A stretch of DNA of 64,000 bases from Streptomyces sp. NBC_01233 (GCF_035989305.1 NZ_CP108514.1:4751501-4815500), one strand, 5' to 3'; numbered from the stretch's first letter, positions 23,781 to 32,485 are shown. The notes: a model not told the origin generated them from the letters alone. A program made the numbers and translations.

Positions 23781-25130
23781 TCAGGCCGTGTGCGCGTCGG
23801 CCACCGAGAGGGCCTCGTCGAGGATCTCCAGCCCCTTGGCCACGTCCTGCGGCGCGATGTTGCAGGCCGGCGCGACGTGGATGCGGTTGCCGGCGACGAG
23901 CGGCCAGAGCCCGCCCTTCTTGCACGCGGCGGCGAACTCGGCCATCGGCGCGTTGTCCGCCCCGGCGGCGTTGTACGGGACCAGCGGCTCGCGCGTCTCC
24001 CGGTTCCGTACGAGCTCCAGGGCCCAGAACGTGCCGAGGCCGCGGACCTCGCCCACCGACGGGTGCCGCTCGGCCAGCGCACGCATGCCGGGGCCGAGCA
24101 GGTCCGCGCCGGTGCGGGCGGACTGCTCGACGATGCCCTCCTCCTCCATGACGTTGATCGTCGCGACGGCGGCGGCGCAGGCGAGCACGTGCCCGGAGTA
24201 GGTCAGCCCGCCCGGGTAGGGCCGGCGGGCGAAGGTCTCGGCGATCGCGGCGGAGATCGCGACCCCGCCGAGCGGTACGTAGCCGCTGGTCACGCCCTTG
24301 GCGAAGCAGATCAGGTCGGGGCGCATGTCCCAGTGCTCGGAGGCGAACCACCGGCCGGTGCGCCCGAAGCCGACCATGATCTCGTCGAGGATGAAGACGA
24401 TGCCGAAGCGGTCGCAGAGCGCGCGCACGCCGGCCAGGTAGCCGTCGGGGTGTACGAGGACGCCCGGGGCGCCGCCGACGGTCTCCAGGATGACCGCGGC
24501 GATCGACTGCGGGCCCTCGAAGACGATGGTGTCCTCCAGGTGCCGCAGGGCCCGCTCGCACTCCTCGGCCTCCGTGGCCGCGTAGAAGGGCGAGCGGTAG
24601 GCGAAGGGCCCCCAGAAGTGCACGACGCCGGCGGTCGCGGAGTCGTTGCCGAAGCGGCGGGCGTCGCCGGTCAGGTTGATCGCGGTGGAGGTGGCGCCGT
24701 GGTACGAGCGGTACGCGGACAGCACCTTGGGCCGGCCGGTGTGCAGCCGGGCCATGCGGACGGCGTTCTCCACGGCCTCGGCCCCGGCGTTGGTGAAGAA
24801 GATCTTGTCGAGGTCGCCCGGGGTGCGCTCGGCGATCAGCCGGGCCGCCTCGGAGCGCACGTCGACGGCGAAGCCGGGCGCGACGGTGCACAGCTTGGCC
24901 GCCTGCTCCTGGATGGCCGCGGTGACCTTCGGGTGCTGGTAGCCGATGTTCGTGTAGACGAGGGCGCTGGAGAAGTCGAGGAAGCGGTTGCCCTCGTAGT
25001 CCCAGAAGTACGACCCCTCGGCACCGGCGACGGCGAGCGGGTCGATGAGCTCCTGTGCAGACCAGGAGTGGAAGACGTGCTTCCGGTCAGCGTCTTTCAC
25101 GGTGGCGAGGGCGTCGGCTTCTGCGTTCAT
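23781..25130 (-). CDS. class III PLP-dependent aminotransferase
   Basis: A 449-residue fold-type I aminotransferase of the omega/beta-alanine-pyruvate type. PLP contacts are visible: TNAGAEAVENAVRMAR (phosphate loop), SYHGATSTAINLTG, the catalytic-Asp segment FILDEIMVGFGRTG, and the Schiff-base Lys in ICFAKGVTSGYVPLGG. The substrate cannot be set from sequence; position before uricase hints at nitrogen or purine catabolism. No ribosome site is obvious before ATG 25130, and a TGTCCA/TGGACA palindrome lies 15 bases upstream. Confidence 0.9.
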   Translation of the reverse strand: MNAEADALATVKDADRKHVFHSWSAQELIDPLAVAGAEGSYFWDYEGNRFLDFSSALVYTNIGYQHPKVTAAIQEQAAKLCTVAPGFAVDVRSEAARLIAERTPGDLDKIFFTNAGAEAVENAVRMARLHTGRPKVLSAYRSYHGATSTAINLTGDARRFGNDSATAGVVHFWGPFAYRSPFYAATEAEECERALRHLEDTIVFEGPQSIAAVILETVGGAPGVLVHPDGYLAGVRALCDRFGIVFILDEIMVGFGRTGRWFASEHWDMRPDLICFAKGVTSGYVPLGGVAISAAIAETFARRPYPGGLTYSGHVLACAAAVATINVMEEEGIVEQSARTGADLLGPGMRALAERHPSVGEVRGLGTFWALELVRNRETREPLVPYNAAGADNAPMAEFAAACKKGGLWPLVAGNRIHVAPACNIAPQDVAKGLEILDEALSVADAHTA

Positions 25131-25144
25131 GAAACGAGCGTAGT

Positions 25145-25161
25145 TGTCCAGGATGTGGACA
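25145..25161. promoter_or_regulatory. palindrome at aminotransferase promoter
   Basis: TGTCCA-GGATG-TGGACA is a perfect dyad 15 bases upstream of the aminotransferase start, where a regulator would block or recruit RNA polymerase. The cognate protein is unknown. Confidence 0.45.
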
Positions 25162-25228
25162 TGGCGGGGGTCGCCCACCGTGTCCACTGCGTGGCGCTCG
25201 GCGAAGGCCGGGCGAGGCCGGGCCGTGG

Positions 25229-25259
25229 CCTCGCCGGGCCACTGCCTGGCCCGGCGAGG
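25229..25259. terminator. terminator after PaaX-type gene
   Basis: Perfect 13-base arms CCTCGCCGGGCCA and TGGCCCGGCGAGG around a CTGCC loop, in the 164-base gap between the PaaX-type gene and the aminotransferase (both minus strand). Confidence 0.8.
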
Positions 25260-25294
25260 GGCGGGCCAGGGCGGGGCCGTAGACGGGTCCGGCG

Positions 25295-26299
25295 TCAGGC
25301 CAGGGCCTCGCCGTACAGGCGGAACAGGCGTGGCCCTTCGGCCGGAGCGGCGGCAGCGAGCCGGTCCCAGGCCGCGGCCGCCGCCGCCCGGGCCGTCGCC
25401 CCCGCCCACGGCTGCGGCAGCAGCTCCGGCGGGAGCAGCGGATCCGGAACCATCGCGGCGGAAAAGGCCGCGGCCAGCGCGATGGCCCGCGCCAGCCCTG
25501 CCACCGCCCCGTCCGCCGGCCCGGCCCCGTTCGCCGACCCGGCCCCGTCCGCCGGCCGCACGGTGTCGGCCCGCGCCGACCCCGGCGCCGCGTCCTCGGC
25601 CGACCGGGCGCCGGTGGCCAGGGCGTGCAGGGCCTCGTAGCGGGCGGCGATCTCCGGCAGGGGCCACAGGCGGGCCGCCAGGGCCCGCGGGTCCGTGGCG
25701 GCGCCCACCACCAGATCGCGCGTGCTCAGGCAGCTCAGCGCCTCCGGGAGGCCCAGTTCCGCCGCCCGGGCCCGCACGTACGGGCCGATGGCGTGGGGCG
25801 TGACGTACAGGCCGCCCTGCACCGGCGCCGCCCCCAGGCCGGTCAGCGCGTCCCGCAGGGCGTCCCGTGCGGCCCGTGCGGATTCCGGTACGGCGAAGGC
25901 GAAGGCGTGCCAGACCCCGTCCCACGGCTCCAGCCCCCGGTCCTGCCGGTACGCGTGCCGGACGAACTCCACCTCCGGTACGAGCGGCAGCCCCGGCCCC
26001 GCCGCGCCCGTCGGCCCCGCGGCCCCCGCCAGGTGAAGCACGGCCCGCCGGCCGCGCCCCGCCACCGTGAACCGCCCCTCGGTCACCAGCCGCTTCACGC
26101 ACAGCCGCACCTGCTGGTCGGTCATCCCGAGCAGCCCTGCGACCTCGTACAGCTCGCCGCCCTCGACCGTCCCGTCCTCCCGGACCAGCGCGTGCACGAC
26201 CATCCGCGTGGGGATCCCGCCCACCGCGCCCGTCCCGCCCGTCCCGCCCGTCCCGCCCGCCATGTCCGTCCCGCCCGCCGCACCACCCGTAGCGCTCAC
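25295..26299 (-). CDS. PaaX-like transcriptional regulator
   Basis: About 334 residues. After a Gly/Thr-rich start there is a winged-helix region (TRMVVHALVREDGTVEGGELYEVAGLLGMTDQQVRLCVKRL by key residues) followed by the PaaX-like central domain (WDGVWHAFAFAVPESARAARDALRDALTGLGAAPVQGGLYVTPHAIGP region) and a C-terminal domain with an inserted Ala/Pro/Gly stretch near 245-270. PaaX proteins repress phenylacetate and related aromatic pathways; no such genes are near. GTG 26299 overlaps the GNAT stop by 4 bases (GTGA). An internal ATG just before GGTGGTGG is an alternative start. Confidence 0.78.
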   Translation of the reverse strand: MSATGGAAGGTDMAGGTGGTGGTGAVGGIPTRMVVHALVREDGTVEGGELYEVAGLLGMTDQQVRLCVKRLVTEGRFTVAGRGRRAVLHLAGAAGPTGAAGPGLPLVPEVEFVRHAYRQDRGLEPWDGVWHAFAFAVPESARAARDALRDALTGLGAAPVQGGLYVTPHAIGPYVRARAAELGLPEALSCLSTRDLVVGAATDPRALAARLWPLPEIAARYEALHALATGARSAEDAAPGSARADTVRPADGAGSANGAGPADGAVAGLARAIALAAAFSAAMVPDPLLPPELLPQPWAGATARAAAAAAWDRLAAAAPAEGPRLFRLYGEALA

Positions 26300-26886
26300 C
26301 GCGTCACCGCCTTGTGCATCGTCGTCACGCCCCCGAAGCCCAGCACGTCGCGCAGCCAGGGCGTCCGCTGCACCCGGACCGCCCGGAACCCGTGCCGTTC
26401 GTACAGTGCCCGCGCCCGCGGGTTCTCCGCGACCACGTCCAGCCGGATCCGCCGGCACCCCTGTTCCGCCGCGATCGCCTCGACCTCCCGCAGCAGCAGG
26501 CCGCCGATGCCCCGGCCCCGCTCGGCGGGGTCCACGGCGATGCCGTCCATGACCAGCTCGCCGCGGGCCGGGGTGCGCTCCAGCAGGGCCAGCAGGAAGA
26601 CCCGCCACAGGCCCCGGACGGGCCCGTACGCCGCTCTGACCGCGGCCGCGTCGCCGCCGATCAGGCCGCGCCCGGCCAGCTGGTAGCCCGCCACGCCGAC
26701 CACTCGGCCGCCGTCCTCCGACAGGGCCGTCACGCCCCGGTCCCGGTGCAGGTGGCCCGTGATGAACCGCCGCCCTGCCTCCGGGGGGCCGAGGGCGGTG
26801 CCCAGCTTTCCGCCGAAGGCCTCCCAGTGCAGCTCGGCCACCCGCTCCTCGGTGCCCTCGGGCACCTCGCGCAGCAATGTCGTCAT
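26296..26886 (-). CDS. GNAT family N-acetyltransferase
   Basis: A 196-residue acetyltransferase with motif A (MDGIAVDPAERGRGIGGLLLREVEAIA), the acetyl-CoA loop being RGRGIGG, and motif B (NPRARALYERHGFRAV). It transfers an acetyl group to an unidentified small molecule or protein amine. ATG 26886 is preferred to 26913. It overlaps the PaaX-like gene and is divergent from an exported hydrolase; the 68-base gap holds a near-perfect inverted repeat. Confidence 0.88.
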   Translation of the reverse strand: MTTLLREVPEGTEERVAELHWEAFGGKLGTALGPPEAGRRFITGHLHRDRGVTALSEDGGRVVGVAGYQLAGRGLIGGDAAAVRAAYGPVRGLWRVFLLALLERTPARGELVMDGIAVDPAERGRGIGGLLLREVEAIAAEQGCRRIRLDVVAENPRARALYERHGFRAVRVQRTPWLRDVLGFGGVTTMHKAVTR

Positions 26887-26896
26887 GCGTACGAGT

Positions 26897-26929
26897 CTAA
26901 TACGTTCATGCACGCTACGATCGTTTTAG
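26897..26929. promoter_or_regulatory. inverted repeat in divergent promoter region
   Basis: CTAATACG and CGTTTTAG (one mismatch) face each other 17 bases apart in the divergent gap between the GNAT-PaaX operon and the exported hydrolase. This is a reasonable operator for the PaaX-like protein. Confidence 0.4.
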
Positions 26930-26954
26930 GTTCGATGGATCAGAGAGGGGCCTC

Positions 26955-27983
26955 ATGTCCCGCACGCGCCGCACCGTCCTGCTCCTCCTGCTGACCACCG
27001 CCCTCCTCGCGGCTGGTCTCACCGGCCTCGTCCTCTGGCAGCACGACTACGGCCTGCACGAGGAGCGCGTCACCGTCCCCGCCGCCGGCCACGACCTGCC
27101 CGGCGTGCTCGCCACCCCCGCCGGCAAGGGGCCCGGCCCCTTCCCGCTCGTCGTCCTCGTGCACGGCGACGGCGAGGTCGACGCCACCCACGACGGCTTC
27201 TACCGCCCCTACTGGGAGGCCTTCGCCCGGGCCGGATACGCCTCGCTCTCCCTCGACAAACCCGCCGACTGGCTCGGCCAGAGCATGGACGACCGGGCCC
27301 GCGAGACCGCCGACGCCCTCGCCTGGGCGGTCCGAACCCGGCCGGAGATCGACGCCACCCGCATCGGCCTGTGGGGGGCCAGCCAGGCCGGTTGGGTGCT
27401 GCCCAAGGTGGTCGCGCGGGCCCCGGAGCCCGGGGTGCGCTTCGTCATCGCGGTCGGCACCGCCGTGAACTGGGAGCGGCAGGGCGAGTACAACCTGCGC
27501 GCCGAACTCCGCGCGGCCGGTGCCGGCGCCGAGCGCACGGCGGCCGCCCTGCGCACCCGGGAGGAGACCCTGGCGCTGCTGCGGCGCGGAGCCGCGTACG
27601 AGGAGTACCGCGCGAGTCCGGGCGCCGACCGCGAACTCACGGCGGAGCGCTGGTCGTTCATCAGCCGCAACCACACCGCGGACGCGACCGCGGACCTGCG
27701 GGCGATGCGGGCCAGGGGAGCCGTCCCGGTGCTGCTGGTCTCCGGCGCCGACGACCTGAACGTGGACGGGGCCGAGACCGAGGCCGCGTACCGCAGCCTG
27801 CTCGAGCCCGGCACGCTCACGGTCCGCCGCTATCCCGGGGCGGCCCACTCCCTGCTCCGGACCCCGGTCGAGCGCTCTTCCTGGCGGCTGGCCCTGACGG
27901 CCGTGTTCGCCCCGCGCGCCCTCTTCCCGCCGGGCCTCCTCGCCGACCAGGAGCGCTTCCTCCGGGAACTGCCGGGGAGCTGA
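26955..27983 (+). CDS. exported alpha/beta hydrolase
   Basis: A 342-residue protein with an N-terminal membrane/signal segment (VLLLLLTTALLAAGLTGLVLW), so it acts outside the cytoplasm or tethered to the membrane. The hydrolase fold shows VVLVHGDGEVDATHDG (oxyanion region), a nucleophile elbow GASQAG, SGADDLNVD (acid) and GAAHSLL (His). Substrate unknown; it resembles dienelactone-hydrolase/acyl-peptidase-like esterases. It starts 69 bases from the divergent GNAT gene, behind GAGAGGGG. Confidence 0.85.
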   Translation: MSRTRRTVLLLLLTTALLAAGLTGLVLWQHDYGLHEERVTVPAAGHDLPGVLATPAGKGPGPFPLVVLVHGDGEVDATHDGFYRPYWEAFARAGYASLSLDKPADWLGQSMDDRARETADALAWAVRTRPEIDATRIGLWGASQAGWVLPKVVARAPEPGVRFVIAVGTAVNWERQGEYNLRAELRAAGAGAERTAAALRTREETLALLRRGAAYEEYRASPGADRELTAERWSFISRNHTADATADLRAMRARGAVPVLLVSGADDLNVDGAETEAAYRSLLEPGTLTVRRYPGAAHSLLRTPVERSSWRLALTAVFAPRALFPPGLLADQERFLRELPGS

Positions 27984-28268
27984 AGCAGCTCGGCCGCCCG
28001 CCCTCGGCCGCGCCCCGACGTCCAGGGGCCCCGGCATCGGGTTCCGCGTGCCGGCGTGGTGCGAACTCGGCCCGCCGATATTGCCATTTCGTTATCGGCG
28101 ACTGTCGGATAGGCCCGAAATGACGGCAGTTGGTGATGATCTACTGGATGTCGCTTCGGCCTGGCACGACCAAACCAGGGTGAAGTGCGGCCGCTTTAGC
28201 GGCACTTTAGTCCGCGGCTCTCCGGCAGTGCAATCGGGGACCGCGGAATCAGATATCTGGGGGAGAAC
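27984..28268. other. intergenic region before secreted protein
   Basis: No gene is visible. The right half (28080-28268) is less GC-rich, with TTGCCATTTCGTTATC and TTTAGCGGCACTTTAG, and probably holds the promoter of the secreted-protein gene. GGGGGAG lies just before its ATG. No terminator clearly follows the hydrolase. Confidence 0.5.
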
Positions 28269-28805
28269 ATGTCTTTCGTTTCCAAGAAATCCGCCATGCG
28301 CGTGACCGTCGCCGCGGTCGCCATGGCGTCCTTCGCCCTGACGGCGCCGCAGGCGTCCGCGGTGGAGGCCGTACCGGCCGCCGGCGGCGTGCAGATCTCC
28401 GCCGCGGCGGACGAGGCCACGCGCGCCGTCGTCAAGGCCCAGCCGGTGGCGGCCGCCGCGACGGCCAACCTGTGCGGCGCCGGCTACGTGCTGACCTTCG
28501 CCGAGCAGCTTCCGGACTCCCGCCGTTTCGGCACCCTCTTCACCTACCGCAAGGAGGGTGTGGGGTCCTGCGCAGTGTTCGACAACAACCTCGGCACGGC
28601 GAAGTACATGAAGCTCAAGATCTGCGAGACCTCCAAGCCGCGCCCCGCGGGCACGCCGCGTCCGTGCCAGACGGACGAGGGGAACTTCAGCCAGTACGCG
28701 GGTCCGGTGCGCGTCAATGACGTGTGCGGAGAGGTCACCGCGATCATGAAGCAGGACAACGTCGCGATCATCGACCGCGTGCGCCTCGTGCCGCCCTGCA
28801 AGTAG
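28269..28805 (+). CDS. secreted protein, unknown
   Basis: A 178-residue exported protein: basic N-terminus, hydrophobic core and a PQASA cleavage site near residue 34. The mature domain has five to six cysteines (NLCGAGY, SCAVFDN, KICET, RPCQTDEG, DVCGE, PPCK), suggesting a disulphide-rich extracellular fold. No family recognised. GGGGGAG precedes ATG 28269; a strong terminator follows directly. Monocistronic. Confidence 0.78.
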   Translation: MSFVSKKSAMRVTVAAVAMASFALTAPQASAVEAVPAAGGVQISAAADEATRAVVKAQPVAAAATANLCGAGYVLTFAEQLPDSRRFGTLFTYRKEGVGSCAVFDNNLGTAKYMKLKICETSKPRPAGTPRPCQTDEGNFSQYAGPVRVNDVCGEVTAIMKQDNVAIIDRVRLVPPCK

Positions 28806-28814
28806 ACGCATTCA

Positions 28815-28858
28815 CCGGAAGACGGCCCCCGCGAACGAACGCGAGGGCCGTCTTCCGG
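28815..28858. terminator. terminator after secreted protein
   Basis: Perfect 14-base arms CCGGAAGACGGCCC and GGGCCGTCTTCCGG with a 16-base loop, placed ten bases after the secreted-protein stop and between convergent genes. Confidence 0.85.
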
Positions 28859-28860
28859 CG

Positions 28861-28878
28861 TTCCGGCACGTGCCGGAA
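28861..28878. repeat. 18-base perfect palindrome
   Basis: TTCCGGCACGTGCCGGAA is a self-complementary 18-mer directly after the terminator stem. It shares a central CACGTG with parS but is not parS. It may extend the terminator structure for the minus-strand gene that ends at 28895. Confidence 0.7.
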
Positions 28879-28894
28879 CGCGCCGTGAAAGGGC

Positions 28895-29266
28895 TTACTT
28901 GTCGGAGTAGCTGAAATCTCCGACGGTCCACGCGCTGACGTCCTTCACCGCGATCCGGTACATCCCGCCCGTCTCGGGGATGCCCAGGGCGCCCTGAAGG
29001 ATGCGCGCCACGTGGAAGTGCAGGTGCGAGGGGGCCGCGGCGCCCTGTCTGTCATCGCGGCCGGCGGAACTGAAGATCTCGGCGAACGGGCCCAGCTGGT
29101 CGGAGTCCCGAAGGACCTCGGCCACCCGCTGACGCCAGACACTCTCGGGGGCGAGCCGGCCCGTGATGACGGCACCGTGGACCACGACGGTCAGGGACAT
29201 CTGATTGGTCTGCTCCGACTCGACCATGGCGGCGAGATCGAGGAGCAGGTCGTCAGGGATCGACAT
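28895..29266 (-). CDS. hypothetical cytoplasmic protein
   Basis: A 123-residue soluble protein: SIPDDLLLDLAAMV helix, then a beta strand MSLTVVVHGAVITGRLAPESVW, and a C-terminal LHFHVARILQG segment. The VVVHGAVITG pattern faintly recalls GvpU-type gas-vesicle accessory proteins, but this is weak. ATG 29266 avoids the Leu-rich upstream codons to 29284. It follows a 102-residue gene on the same strand after 24 bases, so the two are likely co-transcribed. Confidence 0.65.
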   Translation of the reverse strand: MSIPDDLLLDLAAMVESEQTNQMSLTVVVHGAVITGRLAPESVWRQRVAEVLRDSDQLGPFAEIFSSAGRDDRQGAAAPSHLHFHVARILQGALGIPETGGMYRIAVKDVSAWTVGDFSYSDK

Positions 29267-29290
29267 GGACAGCGACTCTAGCAAGCGCCG

Positions 29291-29599
29291 TCAGGCGTCG
29301 GCCGGGCTTCCGAGGAGTGCCGAGGCCTCCTGGAGCGGGGTGAGCGCGGGCGCCGGCACGGGTACCGAAAGGTCGCGGCAGGTGAACCCGAGGCGGGTCA
29401 GCGCCCGGGTCACCTCGGCCGCCGTGAAGTCGCGCCGGTCCTGCCGGGTGATGACCTCACCGACCTGCTTGACGGGGTAGGTGCGTCGGCTGATGATCAC
29501 GGACGCTCCCGTGACGGGCTCGGCCTTGACGCCCTTCATCTTCTCCTCCACCTCGCTCTTCTCGAGGTCGAAGGGGTATCGGGCGATGACGAAGCGCAT
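29291..29599 (-). CDS. conserved small protein near DEAD-box helicase
   Basis: A 102-residue soluble protein with a compact, ordered pattern (MRFVIARYPFDLEKSEVEEKMKGVKAEPVTG, then SRRTYPVKQVGEVITRQDRRDFTAAEVTRALTRLGF by key stretches) typical of a small alpha/beta domain. Similar proteins occur beside RNA helicase genes in streptomycetes, which is from memory and unchecked. Function unknown. It lies 82 bases after the helicase on the same strand, with a tandem repeat in between. Confidence 0.68.
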   Translation of the reverse strand: MRFVIARYPFDLEKSEVEEKMKGVKAEPVTGASVIISRRTYPVKQVGEVITRQDRRDFTAAEVTRALTRLGFTCRDLSVPVPAPALTPLQEASALLGSPADA

Positions 29600-29633
29600 G
29601 ATGCCTCACAGACGTGACGGAACGGAGCGGAGC

Positions 29634-29673
29634 GGGCGGTACGGGCGGTACGGGCGGTACGGGGGCGGTACGG
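29634..29673. repeat. tandem GCGGTACGG repeat
   Basis: Four copies of a 9-10 base unit GGGCGGTAC lie in the gap between the helicase stop and the next gene. No coding or regulatory role is evident. Confidence 0.65.
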
Positions 29674-29681
29674 GGCCTGGG

Positions 29682-31217
29682 TCAGGCGGCCATGCCCATG
29701 GAGCGGCGCCGCTCCTGGGCGGGGCGGCTGCGCCGTCCGCGGGAGGAGCGCGGGCTGCGTCCGGTCCGCTCGGCCTGCGGCGCGGTGATGGTGACGGGGA
29801 TGCCGGAGGGGGCCTGGGCGCCGGTGATCCGGCTCAGCGCCTCCTCGCCCGAACGGACCTGGGTGGTCTGCGGGACGATGCCGGCGGCCTGCATGAGGCG
29901 GGTCATGTCGCGGCGCTGGTTGGGGGTGACCAGGGTGACGACGCTGCCGGACTCGCCGGCGCGGGCGGTACGGCCGCCGCGGTGCAGGTAGTCCTTGGGG
30001 TCGGTGGGCGGGTCCACATTCACGACGAGGTCGAGGTTGTCGACGTGGATCCCGCGCGCCGCGACGTTGGTCGCCACCAGCACCGTCACGTGCCCGGTCT
30101 TGAACTGGGCCAGGGTCCGGGTGCGCTGCGGCTGCGACTTCCCGCCGTGCAGCGCCGCGGCCCGGACACCACTGTTCAGCAGGTCCTGGGTCAGCCGGTC
30201 GACGGCGTGCTTGGTGTCGAGGAACATCATCACCCGGCCCTCGCGCGCCGCGATCTCCGTCGTGGTGCGGTGCTTGTCGGCGCCGTGGACGTGCAGCACG
30301 TGGTGCTCCATCGTGGTGACCGCGCCGGCCGAGGGGTCCACCGAGTGGACCACGGGGTCGGTCAGGTAGCGGCGCACGAGCCGGTCGACGTTGCGGTCGA
30401 GGGTGGCGGAGAACAGCATCCGCTGGCCCTCGGGACGCACCTGGTCGAGCAGGGCGGTGACCTGGGGCATGAAGCCCATGTCGGCCATCTGGTCGGCTTC
30501 GTCCAGGACGGTGATCGCGACCTGGTTCAGCCGGCAGTCGCCGCGGTCGATGAGGTCCTTGAGCCGTCCGGGCGTCGCGACGACGACCTCGGCGCCGCCG
30601 CGCAGCGCGCTCGCCTGCCGCCCGATGGGCATGCCGCCCACGACGGTGGCCGTACGCAGCTTCATGGCGCGGGCGTAGGGGGCGAGGGCGTCCGTGACCT
30701 GCTGCGCCAGCTCGCGCGTGGGGACGAGGACCAGGGCCAGCGGCTGGCGGGCCTCGGCACGCTGTCCGGCGGTGCGGGCCAGCAGGGCGAGGCCGAAGGC
30801 GAGGGTCTTGCCGGAGCCGGTGCGCCCGCGGCCGAGCACGTCACGGCCCGCGAGGGAGTTCGGCAGGGTGGCGGCCTGGATCGGGAACGGCACGGTCACG
30901 CCCTCGGTGGCGAGCGCGGCCAGCAGCTGCTCGGGCATGTCGAGGTCGGCGAAGGACTCGGCGGCGGGGAGCGCCGGAGTGATCGTCTCGGGGAGGGCGA
31001 ATTCACCCTGGAGGGCGGCGGGGCGGCGACTGCCGCCGCCGTAGCCGGAGCGGCCGGAGCCGCCGTATCCGGAGCCGCCGGAGCGGCTGGGGGCAGAGGA
31101 GCCGAAACGGCTGCCGCGGCCGGAGCCGCCGGAGCCGCCGGATCCGCCGAAGCCTGCGGAGCCGCCCTTGCGGGGGGCGCGGGAGGAGCGGTCGTTCGTG
31201 CGAGTGGTGCGGTTCAT
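29682..31217 (-). CDS. DEAD-box ATP-dependent RNA helicase
   Basis: A 511-residue RNA helicase. A Gly/Ser/Arg-rich N-terminus (residues 1-65, repeated GGSGGSG) precedes the core: Q motif near FADLDMPEQLLAAL..PFPIQAATLP, motif I GRTGSGKT, Ia PTRELAQQ, motif II as DEAD (TVLDEADQM), III SAT, IV MMFLDTKHAVDR, V ARGIHVDNLD, VI HRGGRTARAG, then a basic tail. It unwinds RNA structures, probably in ribosome assembly or mRNA decay. It lies downstream of a cold-shock gene, with a terminator and a leader of about 300 bases between, consistent with cold or stress induction. AGGAAGG precedes the ATG. Confidence 0.96.
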   Translation of the reverse strand: MNRTTRTNDRSSRAPRKGGSAGFGGSGGSGGSGRGSRFGSSAPSRSGGSGYGGSGRSGYGGGSRRPAALQGEFALPETITPALPAAESFADLDMPEQLLAALATEGVTVPFPIQAATLPNSLAGRDVLGRGRTGSGKTLAFGLALLARTAGQRAEARQPLALVLVPTRELAQQVTDALAPYARAMKLRTATVVGGMPIGRQASALRGGAEVVVATPGRLKDLIDRGDCRLNQVAITVLDEADQMADMGFMPQVTALLDQVRPEGQRMLFSATLDRNVDRLVRRYLTDPVVHSVDPSAGAVTTMEHHVLHVHGADKHRTTTEIAAREGRVMMFLDTKHAVDRLTQDLLNSGVRAAALHGGKSQPQRTRTLAQFKTGHVTVLVATNVAARGIHVDNLDLVVNVDPPTDPKDYLHRGGRTARAGESGSVVTLVTPNQRRDMTRLMQAAGIVPQTTQVRSGEEALSRITGAQAPSGIPVTITAPQAERTGRSPRSSRGRRSRPAQERRRSMGMAA

Positions 31218-31516
31218 GCAGAACCTTCCTCGATGCGGCGCGTATCGAGGAATTCCCGGGCAGGGGGATTCGCGAGAACGAGCCGAAGAAAAGACGGGAC
31301 GGGGCCGTGCCGCGCCGGAAAAGGGCGGGCCGGTTCGTCGTGGAGAGGGTGCCGCGCTGCGCGTCGGAGAGCCGGGGTGCGGCGGACGCTGTGCGGGGCG
31401 GAGGCGGGGCGGTGCGTCGTGGGAGACACTGCCGCCCGGCCGGACGTGAGGCGGGCCGGCGCCGAGCGCCGTGACCCGCCGCTCACTGGGCCGTCGGGGA
31501 CCGACGGGGCCTGAGC
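31218..31516 (-). other. long untranslated leader before helicase
   Basis: No plausible coding sequence. Read on the minus strand it lies between the cold-shock-gene terminator and the helicase start, and contains several GC-rich inverted segments (for example around 31330-31420). Long structured leaders are usual for cold-induced RNA helicases, but no known riboswitch motif is recognised. Confidence 0.45.
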
Positions 31517-31566
31517 GGGGAAAAAGCAACGCGCCGAGGCCCGCACCCCAAGGTGCGGGCCTCAGC
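31517..31566 (-). terminator. rho-independent terminator of cold-shock gene
   Basis: Perfect 12-base arms (GAGGCCCGCACC at 31536-31547, GGTGCGGGCCTC at 31552-31563) followed on the minus strand by GCTTTTTCC. A textbook intrinsic terminator about 20 bases after the csp stop. Confidence 0.92.
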
Positions 31567-31584
31567 TGCGTGTACGCGTCAGCG

Positions 31585-31788
31585 TCAGGCGGGAACGATG
31601 TTCTCGGCCTGCGGGCCCTTCTGGCCCTGCGTGACGTCGAAGGTAACCTTCTGGCCTTCCTGAAGCTCACGGAAGCCAGAAGAGGCGATGTTCGAGTAGT
31701 GGGCGAAGACGTCAGCGCCGCCGCCCTCCTGCTCGATGAAGCCGAAGCCCTTTTCCGCGTTGAACCACTTCACGGTGCCAGATGCCAT
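31585..31788 (-). CDS. cold-shock domain protein (CspA type)
   Basis: A 67-residue single cold-shock domain with RNP1 KGFGFI and RNP2 VFAHYS, starting [14 protein letters not shown] and ending QAENIVPA, the standard length. It binds single-stranded RNA/DNA and acts as an RNA chaperone. AAAGGAG precedes ATG 31788. The AT-richer upstream region suggests a long, thermosensitive 5' leader. Confidence 0.97.
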   Translation of the reverse strand: MASGTVKWFNAEKGFGFIEQEGGGADVFAHYSNIASSGFRELQEGQKVTFDVTQGQKGPQAENIVPA

Positions 31789-32185
31789 ATGAATTCTCCT
31801 TTGGGGCAGAGCCCGGGACCGCACTGTGCGAGCCCGGCGTCGCCGCGATGATTGCCCCGAACCGGAATGTGCAAATTTCACTGCATGCACCGGAAATGCA
31901 AAGTGCGCCCACCGTAAATCAGGTGAGAGCACTTGTAAGTTTTTGGGAACCACAACTGCAACTGACATCACAGTAGCACGGGGGGTGGCATCGGGGGCGT
32001 AAATTTTCTCCCGTAGCAGGTCTGTCGAAATTCCGCACCTGCAGGAACAGAAATCCGCGCCTGAAAATCATATAAACGCGTGTGTCCCTGGCCGGATCCG
32101 CGCGCGATGTGACGCAGGTCATGCGGAATGTTCGGCCGGTCGGCCCCCTCTTCCCTCCCGGAACGCCGTCGAACAGGAGGAAGCC
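31789..32185. other. divergent intergenic region, csp leader
   Basis: About 400 bases without a gene, markedly less GC-rich from 31860 to 32070 than the surroundings. The minus-strand direction should hold the csp promoter and long leader; the plus direction holds the promoter of the secreted protein/sigma operon and its AGGAGG at 32175-32180. No named RNA family is recognised. Confidence 0.5.
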
Positions 32186-32485
32186 GTGAGAATCCCGTGG
32201 ACCGGTCCGACAGCCCGGCTGTGCCGCGCGGTGACGGCCGGGCTGATCCTCGCCACGACCGTGCCCGCCGCGGCCGCCCAGGCCGCACCGCCCGACCGGC
32301 GCGTGCGCGAGGCCTACGTGTCGATGGCGGGCGCCGACGCGCCCGGCCCGGCGGCCCACGACCGTGTCCGGGTCCTGAAGGTCGGCGACGCGCGGGCCCG
32401 GCAGGACCTGTTGTTCGCCGGGGCGGGGAAGAACACCTTCCCGGACACGGTGGTGCCGTTCCTCACCCGACTCGGCGAACGGTGA
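32186..32485 (+). CDS. small secreted protein of sigma operon
   Basis: Ninety-nine residues starting with GTG behind AGGAGG. A signal peptide (AVTAGLILATTVPAAAAQA) precedes a mature part of about 65 residues with no recognised domain (YVSMAGADAPGP, VLKVGDARARQDLLFAGAG). Its TGA overlaps the GTG of the ECF sigma gene (GTGA), so the two are translationally coupled. It might be an extracellular effector or sensor linked to the sigma factor; this is inferred from coupling only. Confidence 0.7.
   Translation: MRIPWTGPTARLCRAVTAGLILATTVPAAAAQAAPPDRRVREAYVSMAGADAPGPAAHDRVRVLKVGDARARQDLLFAGAGKNTFPDTVVPFLTRLGER

Noticed and set aside
28861..28878. TTCCGGCACGTGCCGGAA as a parS variant
   Set aside because: It shares only the central CACGTG; the flanking GTTTC/GAAAC bases that define parS are absent.
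28895..29266. Assignment as gas-vesicle protein GvpU
   Set aside because: Only a weak beta-strand resemblance, and no other gas-vesicle genes are near.
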